Assembly: GCF_038433465.1 (NCBI RefSeq)
Contig: NZ_JAESVF010000011.1
Span: 1 to 64,000 of the forward strand
Reading direction: 5' to 3'
DNA from: Galbibacter sp038433465
GTDB taxonomy: Bacteria; Bacteroidota; Bacteroidia; Flavobacteriales; Flavobacteriaceae
DNA: 64,000 nt
Part shown: positions 17,830 through 26,780 of the stretch, in pieces
Layout of the letters: every line of letters starts with the position of its first letter
How positions within the stretch are numbered: the first letter of the stretch is position 1
The notes under the pieces: generated by a model
Databases searched by the model: none
What the model was told of the DNA's origin: nothing
Seen by the model: the letters and a program-made list of their open reading frames with translations, nothing else
Program-made: the position numbers and the translations under genes

Positions 17830-18288
17830 TTATTTCTTTAAGATATCTGAGGTTTTGTAAAAAATGATAAGTAATCCGCTAATAGGAATTACAAGATACA
17901 CTGCAAAAAGCGGCATGTTTAAAGCAGGGGAGTGTTGCCCCAAAATGTAAGTAATATAAACAAGTCGTATCCCTCCGATAACAAAGGCTAATAATGAAAA
18001 TATGATAATGAGCATATTAACAATTACTTTCAATTTTTTTTGTGTTTTGGCACTCGATTTAGCTGGTAATACATCGATAGCTACGTGCATATTTCTTCCA
18101 GAAACGTAAGCAGCGCCCAATATTCCAACCCATATCATTAAGTAGCGTGCAAGTTCGTCGGTAAAAGAACTTGGTGTACCCGTAATGTATCTGGTAAAAA
18201 CTTGCCAAAGTACATTGAGTACCATCACAGCCATGATGAGTATTAAGGCTCTACTTAAAAAGAAATCAACTTTTTTTCTAAGATTCAT
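17830..18288 (-). CDS. dctQ: TRAP transporter small permease subunit (DctQ family)
   Basis: The 152-residue protein has four membrane segments (about 12-35, 47-68 with a polar WVGILGAAYVSGRNMHVAIDV stretch, 89-110 and 124-147). The block TRYITGTPSSFTDELARYLMIWVG is the standard DctQ signature. It helps the large subunit DctM form the membrane complex. Its start lies 1 bp after the dctP stop and its stop 5 bp before dctM, so the three TRAP subunits are translationally close. All three subunits being adjacent and intact supports a functional transporter. Confidence 0.93.
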   Translation of the reverse strand: MNLRKKVDFFLSRALILIMAVMVLNVLWQVFTRYITGTPSSFTDELARYLMIWVGILGAAYVSGRNMHVAIDVLPAKSSAKTQKKLKVIVNMLIIIFSLLAFVIGGIRLVYITYILGQHSPALNMPLFAVYLVIPISGLLIIFYKTSDILKK

Positions 18289-18289
18289 T

Positions 18290-19270
18290 TTATTTGGTGT
18301 TTTTTATTTGTTGGATGAGGGCGTAAATTTCTTTGTCGTTTTTGTATTCATCGTAGATACTTTGAACTTCTTCAGCAAAAGGTTCTTTATCAGGATAAAT
18401 AACTTCTACACCTTCTTTCTGAACGGCTTCTAATGCTTCTTTTTCTGAAGCTGCCCAAAGTTTTCTTTGGTTTACAACCGATCGGTCGGCGGCTTCTTGT
18501 AGCCACTCTTGCTCTTGAGGTGTTAAACTATTCCACAAATGTGTACCCAATACTAAAACATCTGGCAAGACAGTGTGTTCGTCTAAAGAATAATATTTAC
18601 AAACTTCGTAATGCTTAGAAAGGTAAAAACTTGGCGGATTGTTTTCTGCGCCATCCACAACACCTTGTTGTAGAGAAGTGTACAATTCTCCCCAAGAAAT
18701 TGGAGTAGGAGAGCCACCCAAGCTACGTACCATATTCATGGCAGTAATACTTTCCATTACTCTTATTTTTAATCCTTTTAAATCAGATGGGTTGTGTACT
18801 GGTTTCTCTTTGGTGTAAAAGCTTCTGCTTCCAGCATCGTAGTAACAAAGGCCTTTAAGCCAAAATTGAGTTCCTTCATCTAAAAGCGATTTTCCGATAG
18901 GCCCATCCAACACATTAAATGCGTGTTGTTTGTCTTTAAATAGAAAAGGAAGTCCGAGAACTCTCATCTTTGGGGCAAAGTTTTCTAAAACCCCAACAGA
19001 TACTTTTGTCATATCCAAGCTCCCAATTTGAAGTAGTTCTAAACATTCGCGCTCAGAACCTAATTGTTGGTTTGGATAAATTTTAATACTCATTTGTCCG
19101 CCTGAAATTTCTTCCAGGTCTTTCCCCATTTGCTCCATTGCTTTATGTACCGAATGGTTTACATCAAGTCCATGAGCTAGCTTGATGGTTTTATGAGAGC
19201 TAATTTGATTGCACGAAATACAAACCAATAGCGATAGCAGTATGAGGGAAAATTTACAGTTAGTTTTCAT
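18290..19270 (-). CDS. dctP: TRAP transporter solute-binding protein, lipoprotein form (DctP family)
   Basis: The 326-residue DctP-type binding protein shows IKLAHGLDVNHSVHKAMEQM, SIKIYPNQQLGSERECLELL, GLKIRVMESITAMNMVRSLG (the Arg that clamps the substrate carboxylate in this family) and SWGELYTSLQQGVVDGAENN. The N-terminus KFSLILLSLLVCISC is a lipoprotein signal with the Cys at about residue 20, so the receptor should be membrane-anchored. Most characterised DctP proteins are soluble and periplasmic. It is 67 bp after eda and directly before dctQM. The substrate is inferred to be a uronate from the operon. Confidence 0.93.
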   Translation of the reverse strand: MKTNCKFSLILLSLLVCISCNQISSHKTIKLAHGLDVNHSVHKAMEQMGKDLEEISGGQMSIKIYPNQQLGSERECLELLQIGSLDMTKVSVGVLENFAPKMRVLGLPFLFKDKQHAFNVLDGPIGKSLLDEGTQFWLKGLCYYDAGSRSFYTKEKPVHNPSDLKGLKIRVMESITAMNMVRSLGGSPTPISWGELYTSLQQGVVDGAENNPPSFYLSKHYEVCKYYSLDEHTVLPDVLVLGTHLWNSLTPQEQEWLQEAADRSVVNQRKLWAASEKEALEAVQKEGVEVIYPDKEPFAEEVQSIYDEYKNDKEIYALIQQIKNTK

Positions 19271-19337
19271 CTACATTTTGGTTTATTATGAATGCCATTT
19301 ATCAATTTATAAATGGTTTAAAGTTTTGGTCGGTACT

Positions 19338-20003
19338 CTATTTTAGTTTTTTTATCATAGTAATTGCACTAGCAACAGTTTCTTTTAATAAGTTAAAGTC
19401 TTTATTCGCAATAATTTCTTTTGAAATAAGCTGAGAGCCCATACCAACACATGTTACACCAGCGTCAAACCATGCGGTTAGGTTTTCTTCGGTTGGTGAA
19501 ACCCCACCAGTAGGCATAATGCTTGTCCACGGACACGGACCTTTAATGGCTTTTACGAATTTCGGACCATAGATACCACCAGGGAATAATTTTACAATCT
19601 CGCAACCCAATTCTTCAGCTTTTGCAATTTCGGTAAGAGTAGCACAACCAGGCGACCACAATACTTTACGACGATTACATACAAGTGCAATATCTTCTCT
19701 AAGCACAGGGGTTACAATAAATTGCGCACCCATTTGCATGTAAAGCGAAGTAGCTGCGGCGTCGGTTACAGAGCCAACTCCTAAAATTAATTCTGGACAT
19801 TCTTTTGCACAGTATTTAATTAATTCTGAAAATACTTCGTGAGCAAATGCGCCTCTTGCTGTAAATTCAAACAAGCGAGCACCCCCATCGTAACAGGCTT
19901 TTACAACTTGTTTTACAATTGCTACATCTTCATGATAAAAAAGTGGCACTAAACCAGTTTCTTTCATTGTTGTTGCAACTTCTATTCTTGAATATGTTTT
20001 CAT
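19338..20003 (-). CDS. eda: KDPG/KHG aldolase
   Basis: Eda cleaves 2-keto-3-deoxy-6-phosphogluconate to pyruvate and glyceraldehyde-3-phosphate, the last step of galacturonate breakdown. The 221-residue class I aldolase shows LFEFTARG with the catalytic Glu (46), VGSVTD, GAQFIVTPVL, SPGCATLTE, EIVKLFPGG with Schiff-base Lys138, and the phosphate-binding PTGGVSP. Length and motifs match the family throughout. It starts 10 bp after kdgK ends. The CATLTEI block replaces the usual GxxTxSE, a normal variant in this group. The assignment is secure; activity on KHG is also usual for the family. Confidence 0.94.
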   Translation of the reverse strand: MKTYSRIEVATTMKETGLVPLFYHEDVAIVKQVVKACYDGGARLFEFTARGAFAHEVFSELIKYCAKECPELILGVGSVTDAAATSLYMQMGAQFIVTPVLREDIALVCNRRKVLWSPGCATLTEIAKAEELGCEIVKLFPGGIYGPKFVKAIKGPCPWTSIMPTGGVSPTEENLTAWFDAGVTCVGMGSQLISKEIIANKDFNLLKETVASAITMIKKLK

Positions 20004-20013
20004 CTGTGTTTTA

Positions 20014-21024
20014 TTATCGTTTTACCCTTCCAGAGGTATTTCCGTTCATTAAATCTTCAACATCTTCTTTCGAAACCAAGTTCGCATCACCATAAATAGT
20101 GTGTTTTAAACACGATGCTGCTACGGCAAAATCTAATGCTTTTTGATTGTCAAAATGGTTTAATCCATAAATTAAAGCGCCCATAAAACTATCGCCAGCA
20201 CCAATTCTATCAACAATATCTGTGATGTTGTAGGCGGTAGATTCTAGCAAACTGCTTCCGTCGAACATAACAGCCGACCAAGTGTTGTGTAGAGCACTTA
20301 TATTTTTTCTGTTGGTAATTATTATTTTTTCTGCGGAAGGAAATCGCGTTTTCAATTTTTTACAAAGTGACTCTTGAAGTTCTTTTTCTGAATTTCCTTC
20401 AGGAGAAATATCAAAATATTGTTTTGAAGCATAGTCTCCCGCAAGGATAACATGACATTTTGCAACCATTTTCTCCATAATTTCCCCAGGTGTTTTTCCG
20501 TAGTTCCACAAATTGGCACGGTAGTTAAAATCTGTTGAAATGGTGAGTCCCATGGCAGAAGCTACTTCGATAGCTTCCATACAAACATCGGCAGCACCTT
20601 GCGAAACACCAGGCGTAATTCCCGACCAATGAAACCAAGTAGCGTCTTTAAAAGCTGCTTCCCAATCAATCATTCCTCTCTCGATTTGCGCAAAAGAGGA
20701 GTAGGCTCTGTCGTATATAATTTTGCTTCCTCGTACCGAGGCACCTTTTTCAAGAAAATAAAGTCCCAAACGGTCGCCACCTTTTACAATGTGGTTGGTG
20801 CCTACATTGTATTTTCGCATTTGCATCAAGGCAGTTTCAGCGATATCGTTTGCGGGTAGGCGCGTAATCATTTCCGATTGCATCCCAAAATTAGACAAGC
20901 CCGTTAATACATTTAACTCACTTCCGCCGTAATCGGCATTCATCTCTATAGCCTGCGAAAATTTAAGATAATCTTTGGTGGATAATCTTAATAAAACTTC
21001 TCCTAAAGCAACTACTTTTTTCAA
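20014..21024 (-). CDS. kdgK: 2-keto-3-deoxygluconate kinase (PfkB family)
   Basis: KdgK phosphorylates KDG to KDPG, feeding Eda. The 336-residue protein is a ribokinase-fold sugar kinase: N-terminal GEVLLRLS, substrate lid DYGGSELNVLTGLSNFG (31-47) and C-terminal DIVDRIGAGDSFMGALIYG with the anion hole GAGD at 275-278 and catalytic Asp278. It starts 15 bp after uxaC and is followed after 10 bp by eda, so isomerase, kinase and aldolase are in one transcript. PfkB proteins vary in sugar preference; KDG is assigned because the gene lies between uxaC and eda and the pathway needs that step. Confidence 0.92.
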   Translation of the reverse strand: MKKVVALGEVLLRLSTKDYLKFSQAIEMNADYGGSELNVLTGLSNFGMQSEMITRLPANDIAETALMQMRKYNVGTNHIVKGGDRLGLYFLEKGASVRGSKIIYDRAYSSFAQIERGMIDWEAAFKDATWFHWSGITPGVSQGAADVCMEAIEVASAMGLTISTDFNYRANLWNYGKTPGEIMEKMVAKCHVILAGDYASKQYFDISPEGNSEKELQESLCKKLKTRFPSAEKIIITNRKNISALHNTWSAVMFDGSSLLESTAYNITDIVDRIGAGDSFMGALIYGLNHFDNQKALDFAVAASCLKHTIYGDANLVSKEDVEDLMNGNTSGRVKR

Positions 21025-21039
21025 GATTTAAGGTTTTGG

Positions 21040-22449
21040 TTATTTTTTAAAATTAAAATATTCGTTGGCATTGTTGTACGAAATGTCTTGAATCATTTTT
21101 CCGATCCAATTCAAGTCGTTTGGCAATTCTCCGTTTGCAATTTCTTCTCCGAAAAGATTACATAAAACACGGCGGAAATACTCGTGTCTTGGATATGATA
21201 AAAAGCTACGAGAATCGGTTAACATTCCTATAAAACAACTAATAAGCCCCATGTTTGAAAGGGCATTCATTTGTTTTGTCATTCCATCTTTTTGGTCTAA
21301 AAACCACCATCCAGAACCAAATTGCACTTTTCCTTTAACCGAACCATCATTAAAGTTTCCAATCATAGTTGCCATAACTTCGTTATCGGCTGGATTTAGG
21401 TTGTAAATAATGGTTTTAGTCAGTTTGTCTTTTCCGTCGAGGCTATTTAAAAATTTAGATAATTTTTCCGCCTGCGGATAATCGGCTATCGAATCCCATC
21501 CTGTATCTGGACCTAATTGCGCCAACATACGGGTGTTGTTGTTTCGAAGCGCTCCCAAATGGAATTGTTGTATCCATCCCAAAGCGTGGTATTGTTCAGC
21601 TAAAAACTGTAATACTGCACTTTCAAACTTTTCAACTTCTTCTGCAGAAAGCTGCTCTCCATTTAATCGTCTTTTCAAAATTGTGTTTACTTCCGCTTCT
21701 GTAAAAGTTGCGTACGGAATGCTGTTGAGCCCGTGATCGGAAACTTTACAACCATTTTCGTTAAAGTATGCAATTCGTTTTGTTAGAGCATCAAGTAAAT
21801 CTTGATACGAAGTAATACTTATATCGGACGCTTTTTCAAGCTTTCCGAGGTAATCAATAAAACCATCATTGCCAATCATAATGGCTTTGTCTGGTCTAAA
21901 AGAGGTGCTTATATGTGTTTTAAAATCGCTCTTTGCTAACTGCTGATGGTACTCTAAAGTATCGATAGGATCTTCGGTAGTACACACCACTTCTACATTC
22001 ATTTTTGAAAGTAATTGTTGGCAACTGAATGCTGAAGTACTTAATTTATCTGATGCATTCTTATAGATTGCAGTAGCACTTTTTTCATTTAAAAGATCGT
22101 ACTCGTCGAAATATCGAGCAAGCTCTAACTGAGTCCAATGAAACAATGGGTTTCTAAGTGTGTATGGAACTGTTTTTGCCCACTGCTGAAATTTTTCTTC
22201 GTCTGGAGCATTTCCTGTAATGTACTTTTCATTTACTCCCAAAGTACGCATTGCTCTCCATTTGTAATGATCGCCATCCAACCAAGCTTTGGTGATGTTT
22301 CCAAATATTCTATCGGCTGCAATATCTTTTGGAGATAGGTGGCAGTGATAATCTATAATTGGCATTTTGCTAGCGTAATCGTGGTATAGTTCCTGTGCGT
22401 ACTTATTTTGTAATAAAAAATTGTCGTTTATAAAGTTTTTATGACTCAT
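21040..22449 (-). CDS. uxaC: uronate isomerase
   Basis: UxaC converts D-galacturonate to D-tagaturonate (and glucuronate to fructuronate), opening the isomerase pathway. The 469-residue protein matches the family length and has the amidohydrolase-like metal-site motif IIDYHCHLSPKDIAADRIF, then TVPYTLRNPLFHWTQLELAR, VEVVCTTEDPIDTLEYH, LGALRNNNTRMLAQLGPDTG and LTDSRSFLSYPRHEYFRRVL. It is the first gene of uxaC-kdgK-eda-dctPQM. Upstream, at 22510-22531, a LacI-type operator directly abuts a perfect -7 box, giving a leader of ~55 nt. The assignment is very secure. Confidence 0.96.
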   Translation of the reverse strand: MSHKNFINDNFLLQNKYAQELYHDYASKMPIIDYHCHLSPKDIAADRIFGNITKAWLDGDHYKWRAMRTLGVNEKYITGNAPDEEKFQQWAKTVPYTLRNPLFHWTQLELARYFDEYDLLNEKSATAIYKNASDKLSTSAFSCQQLLSKMNVEVVCTTEDPIDTLEYHQQLAKSDFKTHISTSFRPDKAIMIGNDGFIDYLGKLEKASDISITSYQDLLDALTKRIAYFNENGCKVSDHGLNSIPYATFTEAEVNTILKRRLNGEQLSAEEVEKFESAVLQFLAEQYHALGWIQQFHLGALRNNNTRMLAQLGPDTGWDSIADYPQAEKLSKFLNSLDGKDKLTKTIIYNLNPADNEVMATMIGNFNDGSVKGKVQFGSGWWFLDQKDGMTKQMNALSNMGLISCFIGMLTDSRSFLSYPRHEYFRRVLCNLFGEEIANGELPNDLNWIGKMIQDISYNNANEYFNFKK

Positions 22450-22509
22450 AGTTTCTTAAACTCTTTTGTGATACTTCTGCATCGAGCTTTTTCTTAAATA
22501 TGCGCTCAA

Positions 22510-22531
22510 TGTAATCGATTGCACAAATATA
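22510..22531 (-). promoter_or_regulatory. LacI-type operator and -7 box of the uxaC operon
   Basis: The operator TGTAATCGATTGCA (22510-22523) is identical to the one before susC. The adjacent 22524-22531 reads TATATTTG on the minus strand, a perfect -7 box. Operator-to-box spacing is the same as at susC. The rest of the 22450-22777 gap is AT-rich and holds no gene I can support; a weak hairpin lies at 22699-22721. Confidence 0.75.
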
Positions 22532-22777
22532 AATTTATTTTTCAATAAATTATAAAATATTTAAAAAACCTTACTAAAATAATGGGTATTTACTTTTTTG
22601 AAGTAAAAAAATAGAGGTATTCGTAATATTTTGTTATATATCTTGCTGAATGTTTGTGCTTTATCTTCTCGATTTAAATTGAATTAATACGTCTGTGGAA
22701 TTCTGTAATTCTACAAGAATTAACTCTTTGTAAGATAAGTGGTTGCGTAAGTTGAACTTCAACAGGAAATAGATGTG

Positions 22778-23584
22778 CTATACACCACTAAAAGCGCTAA
22801 ATCCGCCGTCGATAGGAATTACAACCCCTGTAACAAATGATGCAGTGTCGCTAGCAAGCCAATTTGCAACTCCTTGAAGTTCATCTGGCGTCCCAAAGCG
22901 TTTCATGGGAGTTTGTGTAACAATGGTTTGTCCACGTTGTGTTAAGGTGCCGTCGGGATTTAAAAGTAAATCTCTGTTTTGCTCACCAACAAAAAAGCCA
23001 GGCGCAATGGCATTTACACGAATTTTATCACCATATTTTAGTGCCATTTCTACGGCAAGCCATTTTGTAAAATTATCTACAGCAGCTTTGCTTGCGCTAT
23101 ATCCTACAACACGTGTAATAGCTTGTTGTGCGGCCATGGAGGAGATGTTTATAATGCTTCCGCTGTTATTTGCTGCCATAACTTTACCGAAAACAAAACT
23201 AGGTAATACTGTCCCTTTGAAATTAAGCGCATTTACTTGGTCAAAATCATCAAATGATAAATCAAAGAAATTCTCATCAGGGCTAATAGTAGCACCTTTT
23301 TTGTTTCCTCCAGCAGCGTTTACAAGAATATCGATTGTTCCCCATGTGTTTAAAATTTTAGTTTTGACAAGTTCTAATTCAGCTTCGTTTAAAACATCGG
23401 CAACCAAAGCAATTGCATCTCCGCCACGACTTTTAATTTCATCAACTTGCTTAATAACAGTGCTTTCGGTTCTTCCTAAAACACCAACTTTTACTCCTTG
23501 AGAAGCAAGCCCTTGAGCGATGGCACCGCCTAAAACCCCGTTCCCACCTGTAACAATAGTAACTTTATTATTTAAATTGGTCAT
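22778..23584 (-). CDS. SDR-family uronate-pathway dehydrogenase (KduD-like or D-mannonate oxidoreductase)
   Basis: This 268-residue classical short-chain dehydrogenase has VTGGNGVLGGAIAQGLASQG as the nucleotide-binding glycine motif (12-31), the NAAGG turn (~88-92), catalytic Ser near NISSM and the YSASK Tyr/Lys pair, and the PG turn in NAIAPGFFVGEQNRD. It lies 12 bp behind kdgF in the same operon. Two readings fit. With KdgF it could reduce the 5-keto-4-deoxyuronate product (KduD-type) to KDG. The NAAGGNKKGAT block, however, recalls SDR-type D-mannonate oxidoreductases, which act on fructuronate. No kduI and no uxuA lie in the window to decide between them. Confidence 0.85.
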   Translation of the reverse strand: MTNLNNKVTIVTGGNGVLGGAIAQGLASQGVKVGVLGRTESTVIKQVDEIKSRGGDAIALVADVLNEAELELVKTKILNTWGTIDILVNAAGGNKKGATISPDENFFDLSFDDFDQVNALNFKGTVLPSFVFGKVMAANNSGSIINISSMAAQQAITRVVGYSASKAAVDNFTKWLAVEMALKYGDKIRVNAIAPGFFVGEQNRDLLLNPDGTLTQRGQTIVTQTPMKRFGTPDELQGVANWLASDTASFVTGVVIPIDGGFSAFSGV

Positions 23585-23596
23585 AGGTCAATGGGT

Positions 23597-23944
23597 TTAA
23601 ATGAAATCTTCTCGAACAGGATTGAAAATGTCTATTAAAACACCAGCTTCCAAACAAACAACTCCGTGAACTAAGTTTGGATTCGCAAAAAATGTATCTC
23701 CAGCTTCCAAAACTTTTGTTTCATTGTCGATAGTAACTTCAAATTTTCCAGCAGCAACATACGAAGCCTGTGAGTGTATGTGGTGGTGTTTGTAGCCAAT
23801 TGCACCCTTTTCAAACTTCACTTTAACCATCATTAGGTCGTTGTTGTAATTGGTTATTTGTCGGCTTATTCCTTCGTCTACATTCTCCCAAGTATTTTCA
23901 TTAGTGATGTAAAATGCATTTGGTGTTAATTCTTTTTCGGACAT
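23597..23944 (-). CDS. kdgF: KdgF cupin, 5-keto-4-deoxyuronate-forming protein
   Basis: KdgF promotes linearisation of 4,5-unsaturated monouronates from pectin or alginate. The 115-residue single-domain cupin has the metal-binding motif HHHIHSQASYVAAGKFE (about 53-69) and the second motif GDTFFANPNLVHGV with the last His. Size and motifs match KdgF. It starts 12 bp after a methyltransferase gene and is followed by the SDR. Its presence next to a pectin locus with a GH105 enzyme fits a lyase-dependent branch that runs alongside the UxaC branch. Other small cupins look alike, so the function leans partly on context. Confidence 0.85.
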   Translation of the reverse strand: MSEKELTPNAFYITNENTWENVDEGISRQITNYNNDLMMVKVKFEKGAIGYKHHHIHSQASYVAAGKFEVTIDNETKVLEAGDTFFANPNLVHGVVCLEAGVLIDIFNPVREDFI

Positions 23945-23956
23945 GGTTATATTGAT

Positions 23957-25141
23957 TTAATTTATTTTTTTACACTGAATTACAATCTTTTCGTTTTGCA
24001 AATTTGTACAAAAGAAAAGAAAAATATCGCCTCCGTCTGCAATCTTTGTTTTTTTACGTATTTGAGCAACTGTTTCAGGGAAATTCCTTGTAGTTATATT
24101 GGCTTTACTATTTGGTATTTCCTTTTTTAAAACCTTTTTATTGTAGGGGAGGATGTTTATAATTTCAAACGATCTTCCAGGAAAATCAGTTAGTTTCTCG
24201 CTCGTGTACAAATGTGTGTGCTTGTGTAGTTTTTTTAGCTGAAGTTTTTCAGGCAGACTATTAAAAGCTCCACTTTTTAAGATGGCTGCGTTGGGTTCGT
24301 AAAGGTATTTTAGCGGTTCAGAAAGTATAGCTTCTGAAGTTGACTCGTCGCTTAACTGAAAATCAAAACGTTCATTTTCACTTTTTGTAAGATTGATGGT
24401 TTTAATTTTTGGCGTATGAATTGCTGTATCCTTCAAAATCCATAAGAGTTCTTTAACTTCATTCTGAACAGCCACGATATGTATTTCGGATACTTTTTTT
24501 AGCGCTTCAATCCCAATTGAAATATCTAAAAGGGGAGAAGTCTTTACTAAAACAGTTGAAGTTTTAGTAAAAAGTAAGGGTAAAACAAGTGGCATATTTG
24601 GTGCACAATCTTGTAGTAAAAATACTTTATTTTTAACGTCATTTCTTCGGGAAGGATCTACATAAATACAATCGAAAGTTTTGTTTGTTTTTTCTAAAAA
24701 CGAAATGCCATCTTCAGTAATTGTTGTAATATTTTCAGCTCCTAAAACTTGGAAGTTATGAGTTGCAATTTTTGATAAATCACTATTGATTTCACAGTGA
24801 AAAACTTCATCAAATTGTTTAGCAAAAAAGTAAGCGTCAATTCCAAATCCTCCCGTAATATCTACCATCGATTTTCCATCAACTAAACTAGCTTTGTATT
24901 GAGCAGTTACTTCCGAAGAAGTTTGCTCGATATTTAGTTTGTTAGGGTAGTATATTTGAGCTGTTTTAAACCAAGTTGGAAGCTTAGTTTTGGATTTAGC
25001 TTTGGCTTCAATTTGTTCAACCACATCTTTATCTGTCACTCCCTCTAAATTGATGCCTTTTAGTAAAAGTGACGATATGTCAGTATTGATATTTTTATTT
25101 ATAAATTCTTGAATACCAGTATTTAAAATATTATTATTCAA
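23957..25141 (-). CDS. class I SAM-dependent methyltransferase with THUMP-like domain
   Basis: The 394-residue protein has an N-terminal helical part (1-90), a Rossmann methyltransferase core with the SAM motif MVDITGGFGIDAYFFAKQF and the acidic loop CEINSD, then CIYVDPSRRND (catalytic-type DPxR motif), followed by a C-terminal THUMP-like RNA-binding domain (about 300-394). Such proteins are widespread single-copy genes in Bacteroidota and probably modify an RNA; the substrate is not known to me. It lies in a tight minus-strand chain (7 bp from the AI-2E gene, 12 bp to kdgF). Confidence 0.85.
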   Translation of the reverse strand: MNNNILNTGIQEFINKNINTDISSLLLKGINLEGVTDKDVVEQIEAKAKSKTKLPTWFKTAQIYYPNKLNIEQTSSEVTAQYKASLVDGKSMVDITGGFGIDAYFFAKQFDEVFHCEINSDLSKIATHNFQVLGAENITTITEDGISFLEKTNKTFDCIYVDPSRRNDVKNKVFLLQDCAPNMPLVLPLLFTKTSTVLVKTSPLLDISIGIEALKKVSEIHIVAVQNEVKELLWILKDTAIHTPKIKTINLTKSENERFDFQLSDESTSEAILSEPLKYLYEPNAAILKSGAFNSLPEKLQLKKLHKHTHLYTSEKLTDFPGRSFEIINILPYNKKVLKKEIPNSKANITTRNFPETVAQIRKKTKIADGGDIFLFFCTNLQNEKIVIQCKKIN

Positions 25142-25148
25142 AGTAATA

Positions 25149-26249
25149 CTATAAGTTTCTTGTTAGCTTGTCAACTATCTTGTTTTCAGATAAAAACTCC
25201 TTTAAAATCACCTTAATTGCTGTGTAAGCAGGTACTGCAAGCACCATTCCGAAGGCTCCAAAAAGCATCCCCGAAATAATAATTACCAAGAAGATTTCTA
25301 GTGGATGCGATTTAACACTGTTTGAAAAAATTAACGGCTGGCTAAAGAAATTATCAACCAATTGTCCGAACATAAATCCTATTAAAACATAAATTGCTTT
25401 TGGTAAAACAACCGTGCTAAAATCGGCTCCTAAATTGCTCGACATTGTTAACGAAACCATTAAAACTCCACCTATTAATGGACCCACATAAGGAACTAAA
25501 TTTAGTAATGCGCAAAGGAAGGCAATTACTATTGCGTCCTTAACCCCTAGAATGATTAAAACGGCTGTGTAAATTATAAACAAAATAGCTATTTGAAGTA
25601 GTAAACCAATAAAATATCTTGATAGTAAATTTTTTATTTTTTCTAAGGAATTTATTACGCTTTGTTCATTTTGTGGAGGAATGAAAGTTAAGAGTCCTTT
25701 TTGGAATAAACGGCTGTCTTTTAAAAAGAAAAACGAAATAAAAATAATAGTAAAGAGCGCTACACTTAAAGAGCCAATTCCGCCGACAATGTATTTAAAC
25801 ATATTTGGAATTGCAGAAAGGTCGATATTTGAAATAAATTCAGACTTCTTGATAGATTCTTCTATAGATTGCTCCACTTTATATCGACTGACCGAAAAAT
25901 ATTCTGAAATCTCTCTATAAACATCTTGTAGATTAGCTTTTAAATTATCGATGTTAAGTAGCGATAAATTCTTTCCTTGCTCAATAATAAGCGGTACAAA
26001 TAAACTAACAATTCCTACTGCAAAAAGTATCATGATTGTCATGGTAACAATTACGGCGAGGTTGTCGTTAAATTTACATTTGTACTTTAAAAATCGAACA
26101 ATAGGCCTTCCTATCAAAGAAATGACTAGAGCGATAATGATATAAGCTATAATGGCTTGTATTTTGTAGATAAATACAAGTAAAAGTGCAATACCTACAA
26201 GGGTTGCAATGGCTCTTAAAATACCATTTGAAATTGATTTTGCATCCAT
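25149..26249 (-). CDS. AI-2E family (PerM/YdiK-type) membrane transporter
   Basis: The 366-residue inner-membrane protein has two N-terminal membrane pairs (about 11-48 and 58-90), a large soluble amphipathic section (90-150) and 4-5 further membrane segments. The C-terminal half carries the family blocks FLCALLNLVPYVGPLIGG and GFMFGQLVDNFFSQPLIFS (usually PxVxGxxL/QxxDN). Members export varied small molecules or act as Na+/H+ antiporters; the cargo cannot be predicted. It is 15 bp after the TrmH-type gene in the same operon. The family assignment is secure; the AI-2 link is historical only. Confidence 0.9.
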   Translation of the reverse strand: MDAKSISNGILRAIATLVGIALLLVFIYKIQAIIAYIIIALVISLIGRPIVRFLKYKCKFNDNLAVIVTMTIMILFAVGIVSLFVPLIIEQGKNLSLLNIDNLKANLQDVYREISEYFSVSRYKVEQSIEESIKKSEFISNIDLSAIPNMFKYIVGGIGSLSVALFTIIFISFFFLKDSRLFQKGLLTFIPPQNEQSVINSLEKIKNLLSRYFIGLLLQIAILFIIYTAVLIILGVKDAIVIAFLCALLNLVPYVGPLIGGVLMVSLTMSSNLGADFSTVVLPKAIYVLIGFMFGQLVDNFFSQPLIFSNSVKSHPLEIFLVIIISGMLFGAFGMVLAVPAYTAIKVILKEFLSENKIVDKLTRNL

Positions 26250-26264
26250 TTTTTTACAACTTTA

Positions 26265-26777
26265 TTATTTTTGGATATATAGTTTTGTTAATTCATACAG
26301 GCAAATGGCAGTTGCTTGCGCCAAATTCATACTGCTATTTTTCCCGAACATTTCGATATGTGTAACCACATCACACAATGCTAAGAAACTTTCAGAAACA
26401 CCGTAGTTTTCATTGCCAATTATGATTGCTGTGTTGGTTTGTGGGGAGATTTTTACATTGCTTAACGGAATGCTATTTTCTGTAATTTCTAAAGCAATGA
26501 TATTGTAATTTTGTTCTTTCAGTTGGCTAATATACACATTCCCATTCTCAATAAATTCAAAAGGAATGTTTTTATGTGTTGCTCTGGCTGTTTTTTGCAT
26601 TCGTCTACTAAAAACAGGCTCCGTTCCTGCAAATACAATTTTTTCGATTCCGAAGGCATCTGCAATTCTAAAAATAGACCCAATGTTGGCAGCACTTGTA
26701 ATGTGGTCGCAAATAATAGTTATTGGAAACTGTTTGGCTTCAAATTGTGTATTGCTGTGTGTTAATTGTGTATCCAT
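26265..26777 (-). CDS. TrmH/SpoU-family RNA 2'-O-methyltransferase
   Basis: The 170-residue protein consists of the SPOUT knot domain alone. Motif 1 is the NIGSIFRIADAFGI region (Asn-Arg), motif 2 is IIIGNENYGVSE and motif 3 is GKNSSMNLAQATAICLYEL, which together form the SAM pocket and dimer interface. Such proteins methylate ribose 2'-OH groups in tRNA or rRNA; which nucleotide is modified cannot be read from sequence. It begins 3 bp after the DUF4159 gene and is followed by the AI-2E gene after 15 bp, so it is in the middle of the housekeeping operon. Confidence 0.9.
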   Translation of the reverse strand: MDTQLTHSNTQFEAKQFPITIICDHITSAANIGSIFRIADAFGIEKIVFAGTEPVFSRRMQKTARATHKNIPFEFIENGNVYISQLKEQNYNIIALEITENSIPLSNVKISPQTNTAIIIGNENYGVSESFLALCDVVTHIEMFGKNSSMNLAQATAICLYELTKLYIQK

Positions 26778-26780
26778 AAA

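Noticed and set aside
22699..22721. AATTCTGTA...TACAAGAATT hairpin considered as a terminator
   Set aside because: The stem has a bulge, no U-run follows on either strand, and its position is upstream of uxaC rather than after a stop.
22905..23501. A 198-codon plus-strand frame opposite the SDR gene
   Set aside because: It lies entirely antisense to a well-supported SDR and shows no recognisable domain; typical antisense shadow.
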